NCBI GenBank assembly: GCA_009911305.1
Contig: QXXC01000002.1
Coordinates: 62,001-126,000 of the forward strand
From: Clostridiaceae bacterium
Lineage (GTDB): Bacteria; Bacillota; Clostridia; Lachnospirales; Lachnospiraceae
Direction of reading: 5' to 3'
DNA: 64,000 nt
Under the pieces are notes generated by a model. It saw only the letters and a program-made list of their open reading frames with translations, did no database searches and was not told the DNA's origin. This document shows, in pieces, positions 25,605 through 32,977 of the stretch; positions within the stretch are counted from its first letter, which is position 1; every line of letters begins with the position of its first letter. Made by a program: the position numbers and the translations under genes.

Positions 25605-27047
25605 ATGGGAGAATTATATAATCCATATCCCAGGCTGCCAAAAAATATCAGGCAGATTGGCGAGCGGGATGATGTGGTAAAGCTTTACGTGGAGGACTAC
25701 GTAAACACGTATTTAAAACGCCTTTACCCGGCAGGCGGACAAGACCTGCGCGTGGGGCTTCTGCTGGGCTCGGCGGAGTCGTATGAGGGGACGCCCTATC
25801 TGTTTATCGACGGGGCGCTGGAGATGGAGGATGTGACGGCAGCAGGCGAAAAGGTGGTATTTTCGGAGGCTGCCTGGAGAAAGGCATACCAGGGAATAGA
25901 AGAGACTTTTCCAAAGAGGACCGTACAGGGGTGGTTCATATGCGGAGCGCCGGGCTGTATTTTGAGTCCTCTTAATTATTGGAAGCAGCACGGCCAGTAT
26001 TTTGGCGGAAAAAATCAGCTCATGTACTTAAACAGCGGCATAGACGGGGAAGAAGCGCTCTATGTCGCGTCAGAGGACGGCTTTTACCGCCTCAAGGGAT
26101 ACAGCGTTTACTACGAGCGGAACCAGATGATGCAGGATTACATGATCCTGCGCAAGGACGTCCACCGCGTGGAGACAGGGACCGGGGATCGCGTGATCCG
26201 CGATTTCCGCAACCGCATGGAGGGAAGAAAGCAGGAGGCCGTGTCCAGGAGCGGAACGATCCGCACGCTGGGGACCCTGTGCAGCGTTCTGTCTGTCGCC
26301 GTGCTGGCCGGCGGCGTTGTGATGTTTAATAATTATCAGAAAATGAAGGAAATGGAGAGCGTGCTGGTATCTGTGCTTCCGGAGGGGGTCCGGGGGACCG
26401 CAGAGACTCAGGACGCGCAGAGCGGGGACAAGCTGGTCATCGAGGAGGTAAAGGGAAACGTCTATCCGACCGGTCCGCAGGGAAATGCAGGCGGCATCCT
26501 GGAGCAGGGCCGTCCGGTGGGAAAGACGCCGATTCCCGGCGCTCAGGAGGCGGAAAGCGCGGGCTTAACCGAGCCGGAAGCAGAGGAAGAAGGGCCTTTG
26601 GTACGCCAGGGGGAAAGCGGGGCGTCAGACCGGGAAGGCGGCCGGGAGACAGGCGGCGCGGATGAGAATTCCGGCGGCTCTGCTTTGTCAGAGGAGACAA
26701 AAACACAGAGCCCGTCTCAGACAGCGGCAGCAATGGAGGGCGCGCCGGCAGCGGCTGAGGGGAGTGAGGCAGACAACGCTGCGCAAGCCGGGGAAGAGGA
26801 CGCCGTACAGACACAGCCATCCGGGGAGACAGAACACACAGGCGGACAGGAGACAGCGGAAGTTCCGGCTGCTAATAAAAAGCCCGGGGGGAGCTACATA
26901 GTCGGAGAAGGGGAAACCCTGTACGGAATCTGCTTTAAGCTGTACAAAAGCCTTGATTACCTGGAGGATATATGCGCCTTAAACGGGCTGGATGATGTGA
27001 ATAAAATAAAGGCTGGGCAGAAGCTGACGCTGCCGGATGTACAGTAA
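25605..27047 (+). CDS. LysM-domain protein with central membrane helix
   Basis: The 480-residue protein has three parts. Residues 1-200 form a conserved cytoplasmic domain (MGELYNPYPRLPKNIRQIGE start; GLLLGSAESYEGTPYLFIDGALE). A membrane helix lies at about 224-242 (TLCSVLSVAVLAGGVVMFNN). After it come about 180 residues of low-complexity Glu/Gly/Ala/Ser sequence, presumably outside the membrane. The chain ends in a LysM domain (about 430-479, GSYIVGEGETLYGICFKLY) that binds peptidoglycan or cortex. Its place between yyaC and a DUF5711 gene suggests a cell-envelope or sporulation role. The low-complexity linker is unusually long. Confidence 0.88.
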   Translation: MGELYNPYPRLPKNIRQIGERDDVVKLYVEDYVNTYLKRLYPAGGQDLRVGLLLGSAESYEGTPYLFIDGALEMEDVTAAGEKVVFSEAAWRKAYQGIEETFPKRTVQGWFICGAPGCILSPLNYWKQHGQYFGGKNQLMYLNSGIDGEEALYVASEDGFYRLKGYSVYYERNQMMQDYMILRKDVHRVETGTGDRVIRDFRNRMEGRKQEAVSRSGTIRTLGTLCSVLSVAVLAGGVVMFNNYQKMKEMESVLVSVLPEGVRGTAETQDAQSGDKLVIEEVKGNVYPTGPQGNAGGILEQGRPVGKTPIPGAQEAESAGLTEPEAEEEGPLVRQGESGASDREGGRETGGADENSGGSALSEETKTQSPSQTAAAMEGAPAAAEGSEADNAAQAGEEDAVQTQPSGETEHTGGQETAEVPAANKKPGGSYIVGEGETLYGICFKLYKSLDYLEDICALNGLDDVNKIKAGQKLTLPDVQ

Positions 27048-27137
27048 TTACTAAAAAATAATGCATAACGACCGGAAATCGTGTATAATTATAGCGGCAG
27101 ATGATCCAAAAGTTCCTTACTGGGAGATAAACGACAT

Positions 27138-28424
27138 ATGAGCAGTATGAATTCAATTGAGCGGGAACAGAAAAAGCGGCAGCTAAAACGGCGTATTGTC
27201 GAGCCGGGCAGAGCGGCCGGAGGGACTGACCGGAAGCGGCCGGGCTATTCAGACCGTGAGGACGAGGAACGCCGGAAGGCGGCGGGGCGTACCCGCCGCA
27301 GACGCAGGAGGCTGCTCCTTGTCCTGGCCGCGTGTGTGGCCGCCGCGGCTGCCTGTGTGGTTCTGTACAGCAGAAGGCGGCAGTATACAGAGTATACCGT
27401 GGCCTGGGAAAAGGAGATTCCGGCCAGTGAAAGCAGCTTTACCGAGTATATAAAATTTGGGGAAAACATCCTGAAATATACAAAGGATGGCGCCACCTAT
27501 CTGGATCGTTTTGGAAATGCCGTGTGGTCCTTAAGCTATCAGTTAAAAGCCCCGATCTGTTACGTAAACGGGGATTATGCCGTGATCGCGGATCAGCAGG
27601 GAAACTCGATGTTTATCTGCGACAAGACAGGATGTCAGGGAGAGGCGACGACGCTGCTCCCCATTCTGCGTGTCAGCGTATCGGCCCACGGCGTGGCGGC
27701 GGCCCTGGTGGAAGACAGCACGGCCTCATATGTGACATTTTTCAAAAAGGACGGAAGCGCCCTGGACTGGGGCATCAAAACCATTATGTCAAGCAACGGG
27801 TACATTATGGATGTATCCCTGTCGCCGAGCGGAACGCAGGTTATGATCTCATCTGTGTACGTGCAGGGCGGTATGCTGAAAAACAGAATCGTTTTTTACA
27901 ATTTTTCCGAGTACGGCAAAAGCTATTCGGACCGCCTGGTGGGCGGATTTGAGGAATTTAACGACTGTATAGCCCCAAGAGTCCGCTTTTTGGACGAGGA
28001 GCACGCCTGTATCTTTGCAGACGGCCAGTTGGGCTTTTTCCTGCTGGAAAATGTGACAAGCCCGGAGCTGGCCTTCCAGATCCCGGTGGAAGGGGAGATC
28101 CAGAGCGTGGCCTACTCCGATCAGTATGTGGCCGTCATATCCGACCAGCCGAACGGAGAATACGACAGCAGGCTGGATTTGTACAGCTCAGCAGGCGAAT
28201 TGATTTTCAGCAGAGACTTTACATATCCATGGCAGAAAATAGAGATTGACAGAGACTTTATCATCCTTTATAATGACCGCTCATGCCGGATTTACAGCGC
28301 CGCGGGAAAAGAGCGGTTTTCCGGGGAATTCGACTTTACGGTTTCGATGATAACAAGAGGGAGACAGCCGAATTCCCTGATCATCACCGGCGGGGATCGG
28401 ATGAGGGAGATACGGCTGAAATGA
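27138..28424 (+). CDS. DUF5711-family membrane-anchored protein
   Basis: The 428-residue protein has a strongly basic N-terminus (many Arg and Lys up to residue 57), one membrane helix at about 58-76 (LLLVLAACVAAAAACVVLYS) and an outside domain of about 340 residues rich in beta-strands. Repeats such as GNAVWSLSYQL, GNSMFICDKTG and YSSAGELIFSRDF indicate a beta-propeller-like fold. The whole matches the DUF5711 family, whose function is not known. It follows the LysM gene by 90 bases with a TATAAT box at 27084. A structural envelope role is possible. Confidence 0.85.
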   Translation: MSSMNSIEREQKKRQLKRRIVEPGRAAGGTDRKRPGYSDREDEERRKAAGRTRRRRRRLLLVLAACVAAAAACVVLYSRRRQYTEYTVAWEKEIPASESSFTEYIKFGENILKYTKDGATYLDRFGNAVWSLSYQLKAPICYVNGDYAVIADQQGNSMFICDKTGCQGEATTLLPILRVSVSAHGVAAALVEDSTASYVTFFKKDGSALDWGIKTIMSSNGYIMDVSLSPSGTQVMISSVYVQGGMLKNRIVFYNFSEYGKSYSDRLVGGFEEFNDCIAPRVRFLDEEHACIFADGQLGFFLLENVTSPELAFQIPVEGEIQSVAYSDQYVAVISDQPNGEYDSRLDLYSSAGELIFSRDFTYPWQKIEIDRDFIILYNDRSCRIYSAAGKERFSGEFDFTVSMITRGRQPNSLIITGGDRMREIRLK

Positions 28425-28449
28425 GGTTATGGTTCAGACATGCTTAGCA

Positions 28450-28824
28450 CTACAGCGATTCCCGGGTCTCCAAAAGTCTGGCGCTCCATTCCGCTTCCTT
28501 AAAACCAACCAGGACAAAATCTTCTCCGGCCAGGATCGGCCGTTTTACCAGCATGCCGTCTGTCGCCAGGAGCGCGTACTGCTCTTCCTCGCTCATGGAC
28601 GGCAGTTTGTCCTTTAAATTCATATTCTTATACAGGAGGCCGCTGGTGTTGAAGAACCGTTTCAGAGGAAGCCCGCTGCGCGTGTGCCAGGTTTTCAGCT
28701 CTTCTGCTGTCGGGTTCTGTTCCTTGATGTGGCGATCCGAATATTCTGCGCAGTGCTCGTCAAGCCACTTTTTCGCCTTCCTGCAGGTCGTACAGGGCGG
28801 GTATTCAATAAATAATGGTTTCAT
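28450..28824 (-). CDS. ArsC/Spx-family thioredoxin-fold protein
   Basis: The 124-residue protein has the arsenate reductase-like thioredoxin fold: LFIEYPPCTTCRKAKKWL with a CxxC pair at residues 11-14, RHIKEQNPTAEEL, LFNTSGLLYK-like segment near 60, and the family signature LLATDGMLVKRPILAG around 85-100. The CxxC and the missing ArsC arginine pattern suggest a Spx/MgsR- or YffB-like redox protein and not a true arsenate reductase. It is a monocistronic gene convergent with the DUF5711 gene and divergent from spmB. Confidence 0.88.
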   Translation of the reverse strand: MKPLFIEYPPCTTCRKAKKWLDEHCAEYSDRHIKEQNPTAEELKTWHTRSGLPLKRFFNTSGLLYKNMNLKDKLPSMSEEEQYALLATDGMLVKRPILAGEDFVLVGFKEAEWSARLLETRESL

Positions 28825-29019
28825 AGATACAATCTGTGTAACAGGGGGCGGTCCCGCTGTTACTCTCCTTCCTTCATTTGTTATCCGGAATTATACCACA
28901 GCCACGGCCCTGTTCCCATCTTTTTATAAAAATTTTAAATACTTTTCACAGGAACGCCACACATTTCTCCTATAATATCAGAATAAACTGTAGGGATGAG
29001 GATCGGCCCGGAGCATGCC

Positions 29020-29538
29020 ATGAAATTGATCACATACCTGTCAGATTATCTTGTCCCGCTGCTTCTTTTTTACATGATCGGCTTTGCCGCGCTTCAGAAA
29101 CGTCCGATATTTGACGATTTCATCGAGGGAGCGAAGCAGGGGATGCGGACCGTGGCGGGAATTCTGCCCACCTTAATCGGCCTGATGACGGCCGTCGGAG
29201 TCCTGAGAACGTCCGGGTTCCTCGACTTTTTATCCGGCGTCCTGCAGGGCCCGGCAGAGCTTCTGCACATCCCTGCCCCGGCGGTTCCTGTGATACTGGT
29301 GCGCCTGGTTTCAAGCTCCGCCGCCACCGGGCTCGTACTCGACATCTTCAAAACCAGCGGCCCGGACTCGCCGGTGGGCATGATGGTTTCGATCCTGGAA
29401 AGCTGCACAGAAACCGTCTTTTACACCATGAGCGTTTACTATATGTCCATCAAAGTGACAAAAACGAGATGGACCCTCGCGGGAGCCCTGGCCGCGACAG
29501 CCGCGGGAGTGGCGGTCAGCATTGCCATGACGTGCTGA
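29020..29538 (+). CDS. spmB: Spore maturation protein B
   Basis: The 172-residue membrane protein has about five hydrophobic helices and the nucleoside-recognition (gate) domain of SpmB: LSDYLVPLLLFYMIGFAALQKRPIFDDFIEGAKQGM at the start, ILPTLIGLMTAVGVLRTSG, and TVFYTMSVYYMSIKVTKTRWTLAGALAAT. SpmB with SpmA contributes to spore core dehydration and heat resistance. The ATG at 29020 was chosen over one at 28996 because GGAG precedes it at the right distance and the protein then has the family's usual start. The gene usually sits next to spmA, which is not present here. Confidence 0.9.
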   Translation: MKLITYLSDYLVPLLLFYMIGFAALQKRPIFDDFIEGAKQGMRTVAGILPTLIGLMTAVGVLRTSGFLDFLSGVLQGPAELLHIPAPAVPVILVRLVSSSAATGLVLDIFKTSGPDSPVGMMVSILESCTETVFYTMSVYYMSIKVTKTRWTLAGALAATAAGVAVSIAMTC

Positions 29539-29560
29539 GTCTGTTATGGTCCCTGTACGC

Positions 29561-29593
29561 GCGGAAGCGGGGTTCCGTTGGATACAGAACCTG
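29561..29593 (+). repeat. Half copy of dispersed palindromic repeat (site 2)
   Basis: This 33-base stretch, GCGGAAGCGGGGTTCC then GTTGGATACAGAACCTG, matches the right end of the palindrome at 60498-60530 with two mismatches. It lies between spmB and the MarR gene. Confidence 0.65.
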
Positions 29594-29677
29594 ACGCTGG
29601 CGGCCCTCCCGCAACCCCTCCCGCAACCACCCCCAACCCGCCGCGCAACAATCCATATTTTGTAAGAAATTTAATGG

Positions 29678-29706
29678 TTGTCTTGTAAGAAAGAATATTG
29701 TATAAT
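29678..29706 (+). promoter_or_regulatory. Promoter of the MarR-GerMN operon
   Basis: TTGTCT (29678-29683), a 17-base spacer and TATAAT (29701-29706). The motif TGGTTGTC occurs at 29675 across the -35 box and again at 29720 downstream of the start, which could be an autoregulatory site. Confidence 0.65.
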
Positions 29707-29747
29707 CAATGAGAATCTTTGGTTGTCAATATATGAAAGGATAGACG

Positions 29748-30188
29748 GTGGATAATTACGAGACACTGAATGATGTAATGGTAAGGCTATTCCGTGATAT
29801 TATGTACATTGAGCAAAAAGCCATTATCACACCGGAATTTAAGGATATCACAAATAATGATATGCATGTAATTGAAGCCATTGGGATTGACAAGCCGAAA
29901 AATATGACGGCGATTGCCAGGGAGCTTTCGGTTACGGTCGGAACGCTTACCATTGCCATGAACAGTCTTGTAAAGAAAGGCTATGTAGAGCGTGCGCGGG
30001 GAAAAAAGGATCGCCGGGTGGTGTACATTTCCCTTTCGGAACGGGGCAGGCGTGCATATGAGCATCACGCCAGATTTCACAGGGCGATGATAGAGGGTGT
30101 GACCGGTGAGCTGTCGCAGGGGGAACTGAAGACGCTGGTTAAGGCTCTTTCCAAGCTGGAACACTGGTTTTACAGCCGGAAAAACTGA
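29748..30188 (+). CDS. MarR-family transcriptional regulator
   Basis: The 146-residue protein has the MarR winged helix: MHVIEAIGIDKPKNMTAIARELSVTVGTLTIAMNSLVKKGYVERARGKKDRRVVYISLSERG spans the recognition helix and the wing (residues 43-104), with the DRR wing motif. It starts with GTG behind AAAGGATA. The protein resembles FabT-type regulators of fatty acid synthesis in Firmicutes, but no fab genes are nearby, so the target is open. It is followed after 23 bases by the GerMN lipoprotein gene. Confidence 0.9.
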   Translation: MDNYETLNDVMVRLFRDIMYIEQKAIITPEFKDITNNDMHVIEAIGIDKPKNMTAIARELSVTVGTLTIAMNSLVKKGYVERARGKKDRRVVYISLSERGRRAYEHHARFHRAMIEGVTGELSQGELKTLVKALSKLEHWFYSRKN

Positions 30189-30211
30189 AAATGAGGAGGA
30201 ACTACACAATT

Positions 30212-30736
30212 ATGAAAAGATTAATGGGATTATTAGCAGGCGGTATGATGGCAGTGGCGCTTACTGCATGTACGCCGACGTCACAGAATTCCGGGCAGCG
30301 CAGGACCGCGCCGCCGGCCGGGGCCACACAGGAGGCGCAGGTTGACGGAGCGCTGGAGAAGGAGCAGATGGTGGTGGACGAGGATCCGACCGTGACGGTA
30401 TGCATTTATTCTGTAAACGGGGACAAGACAGGCCTTGAGCAGAATATAGACGCCGTGGACGGCGAGGAGCTGGACGCCCAGGCGCTGGTAAACAAGATGA
30501 TAGAGCTGGGCGTGATAGAGGAAGGCGTTACAGTTGCGAAGTTTGAAAATAAGGACGGCGCTCTGACGCTTGAATTATCCGCGCTTCAGGGAGCAAAGGA
30601 TGATCTGATTATCACCGCAGTGGCCAATACGTTTATCCAGAACTATGAGGCGGATACCTTAAGCCTTACCATAGCGGGCGAAAAGATCGGAAGCGGGGAA
30701 CTGACGTTTAACAAGGAATTTAAGAAACTGAAATAA
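30212..30736 (+). CDS. GerMN-domain lipoprotein
   Basis: The 174-residue protein has a lipoprotein signal peptide (MKRLMGLLAGGMMAVALTAC, lipidated Cys about residue 20), a Gln/Gly/Ala-rich linker and a C-terminal GerMN domain (about residues 70-170) with VTVCIYSVNGDKTGLE, ELDAQALVNKMIELGVI and TAVANTFIQNYEADTLSLTIAG. GerM proteins act in spore peptidoglycan and germination; lipoprotein forms occur on vegetative cells too. The ATG at 30212 follows GAGGAGG; the ATG at 30191 is part of that ribosome site. It is co-transcribed with the MarR gene. Confidence 0.85.
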   Translation: MKRLMGLLAGGMMAVALTACTPTSQNSGQRRTAPPAGATQEAQVDGALEKEQMVVDEDPTVTVCIYSVNGDKTGLEQNIDAVDGEELDAQALVNKMIELGVIEEGVTVAKFENKDGALTLELSALQGAKDDLIITAVANTFIQNYEADTLSLTIAGEKIGSGELTFNKEFKKLK

Positions 30737-30807
30737 TACAGCAGCTCAGCCTGTATGACAGTATGAACAGCGCCTGCCGTTATGCACGGGCAGGCGTCAG
30801 ATATGGG

Positions 30808-30852
30808 AAAGACCGCAAAGCAGTGAACGCACATTTGCTTTGCGGTCTTTTT
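30808..30852. terminator. Bidirectional terminator
   Basis: The perfect 15-bp stem AAAGACCGCAAAGCA/TGCTTTGCGGTCTTT is flanked by A- and T-runs and separates the convergent GerMN and DUF885 genes. A second hairpin (CGCCTGCC/GGGCAGGCG) precedes it at 30772-30796. Confidence 0.85.
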
Positions 30853-30853
30853 C

Positions 30854-32713
30854 TCAATTACGGTCTGCGCCGCATTCCGAGAGCCAGGTCTGGAAATACG
30901 GCTTAATCACGCGGAACGGGGCGCCCTCCATATCGAGGATAAATTGATGGAACGCCTTCACATCATAGCGCTCTCCCAGCGCTTTGGCCGCCTCATCACG
31001 AAGTGTGCGGATTTCCAGAAAACCGGTGTAGTATTTCAGGTAATTGACCGGATTATCTGTCAGGGAATGGTAGATTTCCTCTATAACGTCCGTATCTTCA
31101 ATCCCATAGTAGGTTTTTAAAAAGACTGTCGTCTGCTCCAAATCCCAGCCGTCGTAATTGATGCGGATATCCAGCAGGGCGTACAGGCCGTAGATGGAGG
31201 CGGCGCTTTGCGCGACGACCTGCTTTAAGGGCTCCGGATTCCCGTTGTCAAAGGAATAGGCGTAGAGCTCGCAGTACAGGCCCCAGCCCTCGCTGTAGCC
31301 GTCACAGACAAGGAGGCGCTGAAGGGGACAGGGATTTTTGCGGTTAAAATAAACAGACTGATACAGATGTCCCGGGTAGCCCTCGTGAGCCAGGGTGGTA
31401 TAAAGGTCGTCGCCGCCGCTCAGCAGGTCATTGATATAAATGACATTCGTATCATTTGAATCGAGCGGCGGAATCAGGAAAAAGGCGGGAGACAGCGAAG
31501 TCTCCAGCGCCTTGGGCACGTGCTTTACCTCAAAGCCGGAGTCGTCAAGCCCGGGGAAATCGCTTTTAATCTGTTCGCGCAGATGGTTCAGGATCTCTAC
31601 GGGATCCGTGACGGGAAAACGAAAATCATTCAGGCTGTCGCTGAGCTCCGGATGGTTTTTCATCAAAAGGCCGATCTGAGCCATATTGCTCCCCAGCTCC
31701 TTTTCGATCCTCTGGCGCAGCTCAGGCACGGAGGAGTCGGTTCCGGTCAGAGAGGCGACAAGGTACTCATAGTATGCCTTTCCATTTTCAAAATGGCAAA
31801 GCCCCTGTTCCCCCTTCCCTGTCCCTTTAAGCGCTTCCAGAGCGGCGCTTAAGTTCGCGTAGGCCGGGACGAAATGCTCCTGCAGTATATTCAGGTTGGT
31901 CTTTTTATACGCTTCCCGCTCGGCGTCCGTCAAATCCGGAACCTCATTTAAACGGCTCTCAAAGGTTTCGGCCATAAAGCTGCTCTCCGGGGAGGAGAGA
32001 TAGTCCCTGCAGGAGGCGAGGATACGGTCAATGGCATCGTCGCAGGGCGTGAGGCCGGCGCTGTGCCGCTCCTTTTCATAATCGGCGAGCTGCGCATAAT
32101 ACGTATCGATCTGTGCAAGAAGCGCCAGGTAATCTTCCACATCCTGTTTATCGGAAAAATCGTACTCGGCCAAAAGCACCGGGAGCTGCGCCTGCACGCC
32201 GATCACCGGGCTGAGCGGCTGGTAAAGGAGCTCCAGTCCCCTGGAGAGGGCCTCGGTCTCCAGCGTATCCTTTAAGTTCTGCCAAGTAAAGAGCTGTCCG
32301 GAGGACAGAAGCGACGGATCAAAGCTTAAAAGCTCCTGTAAAAGCGCTTCGTTTTCTCTTGCATCCTCAAGGAGCTGTTCATGGGAAATAGAGGGGAAAT
32401 GCATATCCTGCGCTGCGATGCCAAAAGACTCCGGGTTTTGCAGGGTAAAATGCAGCGACATGGGATCCTTGGCCAGGGATTCACAGAAGATCCGGGCAGT
32501 GAATGCGTCAAATTGCTCCCGGGCGGCCCGGGCTTCATCGGAAACGCCGTCCTGACCGGCGTCCGGTTCACCTGCGTCAAAACCGTCCGAAGCGTGGTAT
32601 TCTTCGGCCTGATACGGCTCAGAGGGCGGGGTATAGCGGCTGCAGCCGCAAAAGGCGGCGGCGATTAATACAATCAGGAAATAAAGAATCCGGTTTCTGT
32701 GTGTCTTCATCAT
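30854..32713 (-). CDS. DUF885-family lipoprotein, putative metallopeptidase
   Basis: The 619-residue protein has a lipoprotein signal peptide (MMKTHRNRILYFLIVLIAAA, then FCGCS with the lipidated cysteine near residue 24) and a long alpha-helical DUF885 domain. The zinc-binding HEGYPGHLYQ motif is near residue 444 with a second conserved EGWGLYCELYAY near 480, the pattern of gluzincin-like carboxypeptidases. It is probably anchored to the outside of the membrane and trims peptides or peptidoglycan stem peptides; the substrate is unknown. It is a single-gene unit on the minus strand, ended by the bidirectional hairpin. Confidence 0.88.
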   Translation of the reverse strand: MMKTHRNRILYFLIVLIAAAFCGCSRYTPPSEPYQAEEYHASDGFDAGEPDAGQDGVSDEARAAREQFDAFTARIFCESLAKDPMSLHFTLQNPESFGIAAQDMHFPSISHEQLLEDARENEALLQELLSFDPSLLSSGQLFTWQNLKDTLETEALSRGLELLYQPLSPVIGVQAQLPVLLAEYDFSDKQDVEDYLALLAQIDTYYAQLADYEKERHSAGLTPCDDAIDRILASCRDYLSSPESSFMAETFESRLNEVPDLTDAEREAYKKTNLNILQEHFVPAYANLSAALEALKGTGKGEQGLCHFENGKAYYEYLVASLTGTDSSVPELRQRIEKELGSNMAQIGLLMKNHPELSDSLNDFRFPVTDPVEILNHLREQIKSDFPGLDDSGFEVKHVPKALETSLSPAFFLIPPLDSNDTNVIYINDLLSGGDDLYTTLAHEGYPGHLYQSVYFNRKNPCPLQRLLVCDGYSEGWGLYCELYAYSFDNGNPEPLKQVVAQSAASIYGLYALLDIRINYDGWDLEQTTVFLKTYYGIEDTDVIEEIYHSLTDNPVNYLKYYTGFLEIRTLRDEAAKALGERYDVKAFHQFILDMEGAPFRVIKPYFQTWLSECGADRN

Positions 32714-32791
32714 TTAAGCACCTCCAGGCTACCTGCTATTATAATTTATATTGAGGACAAAAACAACTATGAATAAAAGTAGATCCTGCTT

Positions 32792-32820
32792 GACAAAAAG
32801 CGGCTGAGCGGATAGGCTAA
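32792..32820 (+). promoter_or_regulatory. Promoter of the metG operon
   Basis: TTGACA, a 17-base spacer and TAGGCT lie about 160 bases upstream of metG. The leader has no T-box consensus (no AGGGTGGNACCGCG) and no SAM-riboswitch core was recognised. Confidence 0.55.
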
Positions 32821-32977
32821 AGTGAGGTATCTGTTCAGACTGACGCAGCGATCGCAGAGCCGGCGCGCGGGCAGGCCTGTACCTGATGAAACAATATGCC
32901 GGCGGAGCGCATTCGGCAGAGAAAGGGCCCCGACAGGCTTTATAAAAGTTAAAAATCTATAAGGAGAGAATGAATTT

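Noticed and set aside
28450-28824. Arsenate reductase (arsC) of an arsenic resistance operon
   Set aside because: No ars genes are near and the CxxC pair fits Spx/YffB-like redox proteins better.
32714-32977. Possible T-box or SAM riboswitch before metG
   Set aside because: No T-box specifier or antiterminator consensus and no terminator hairpin were found in the leader.
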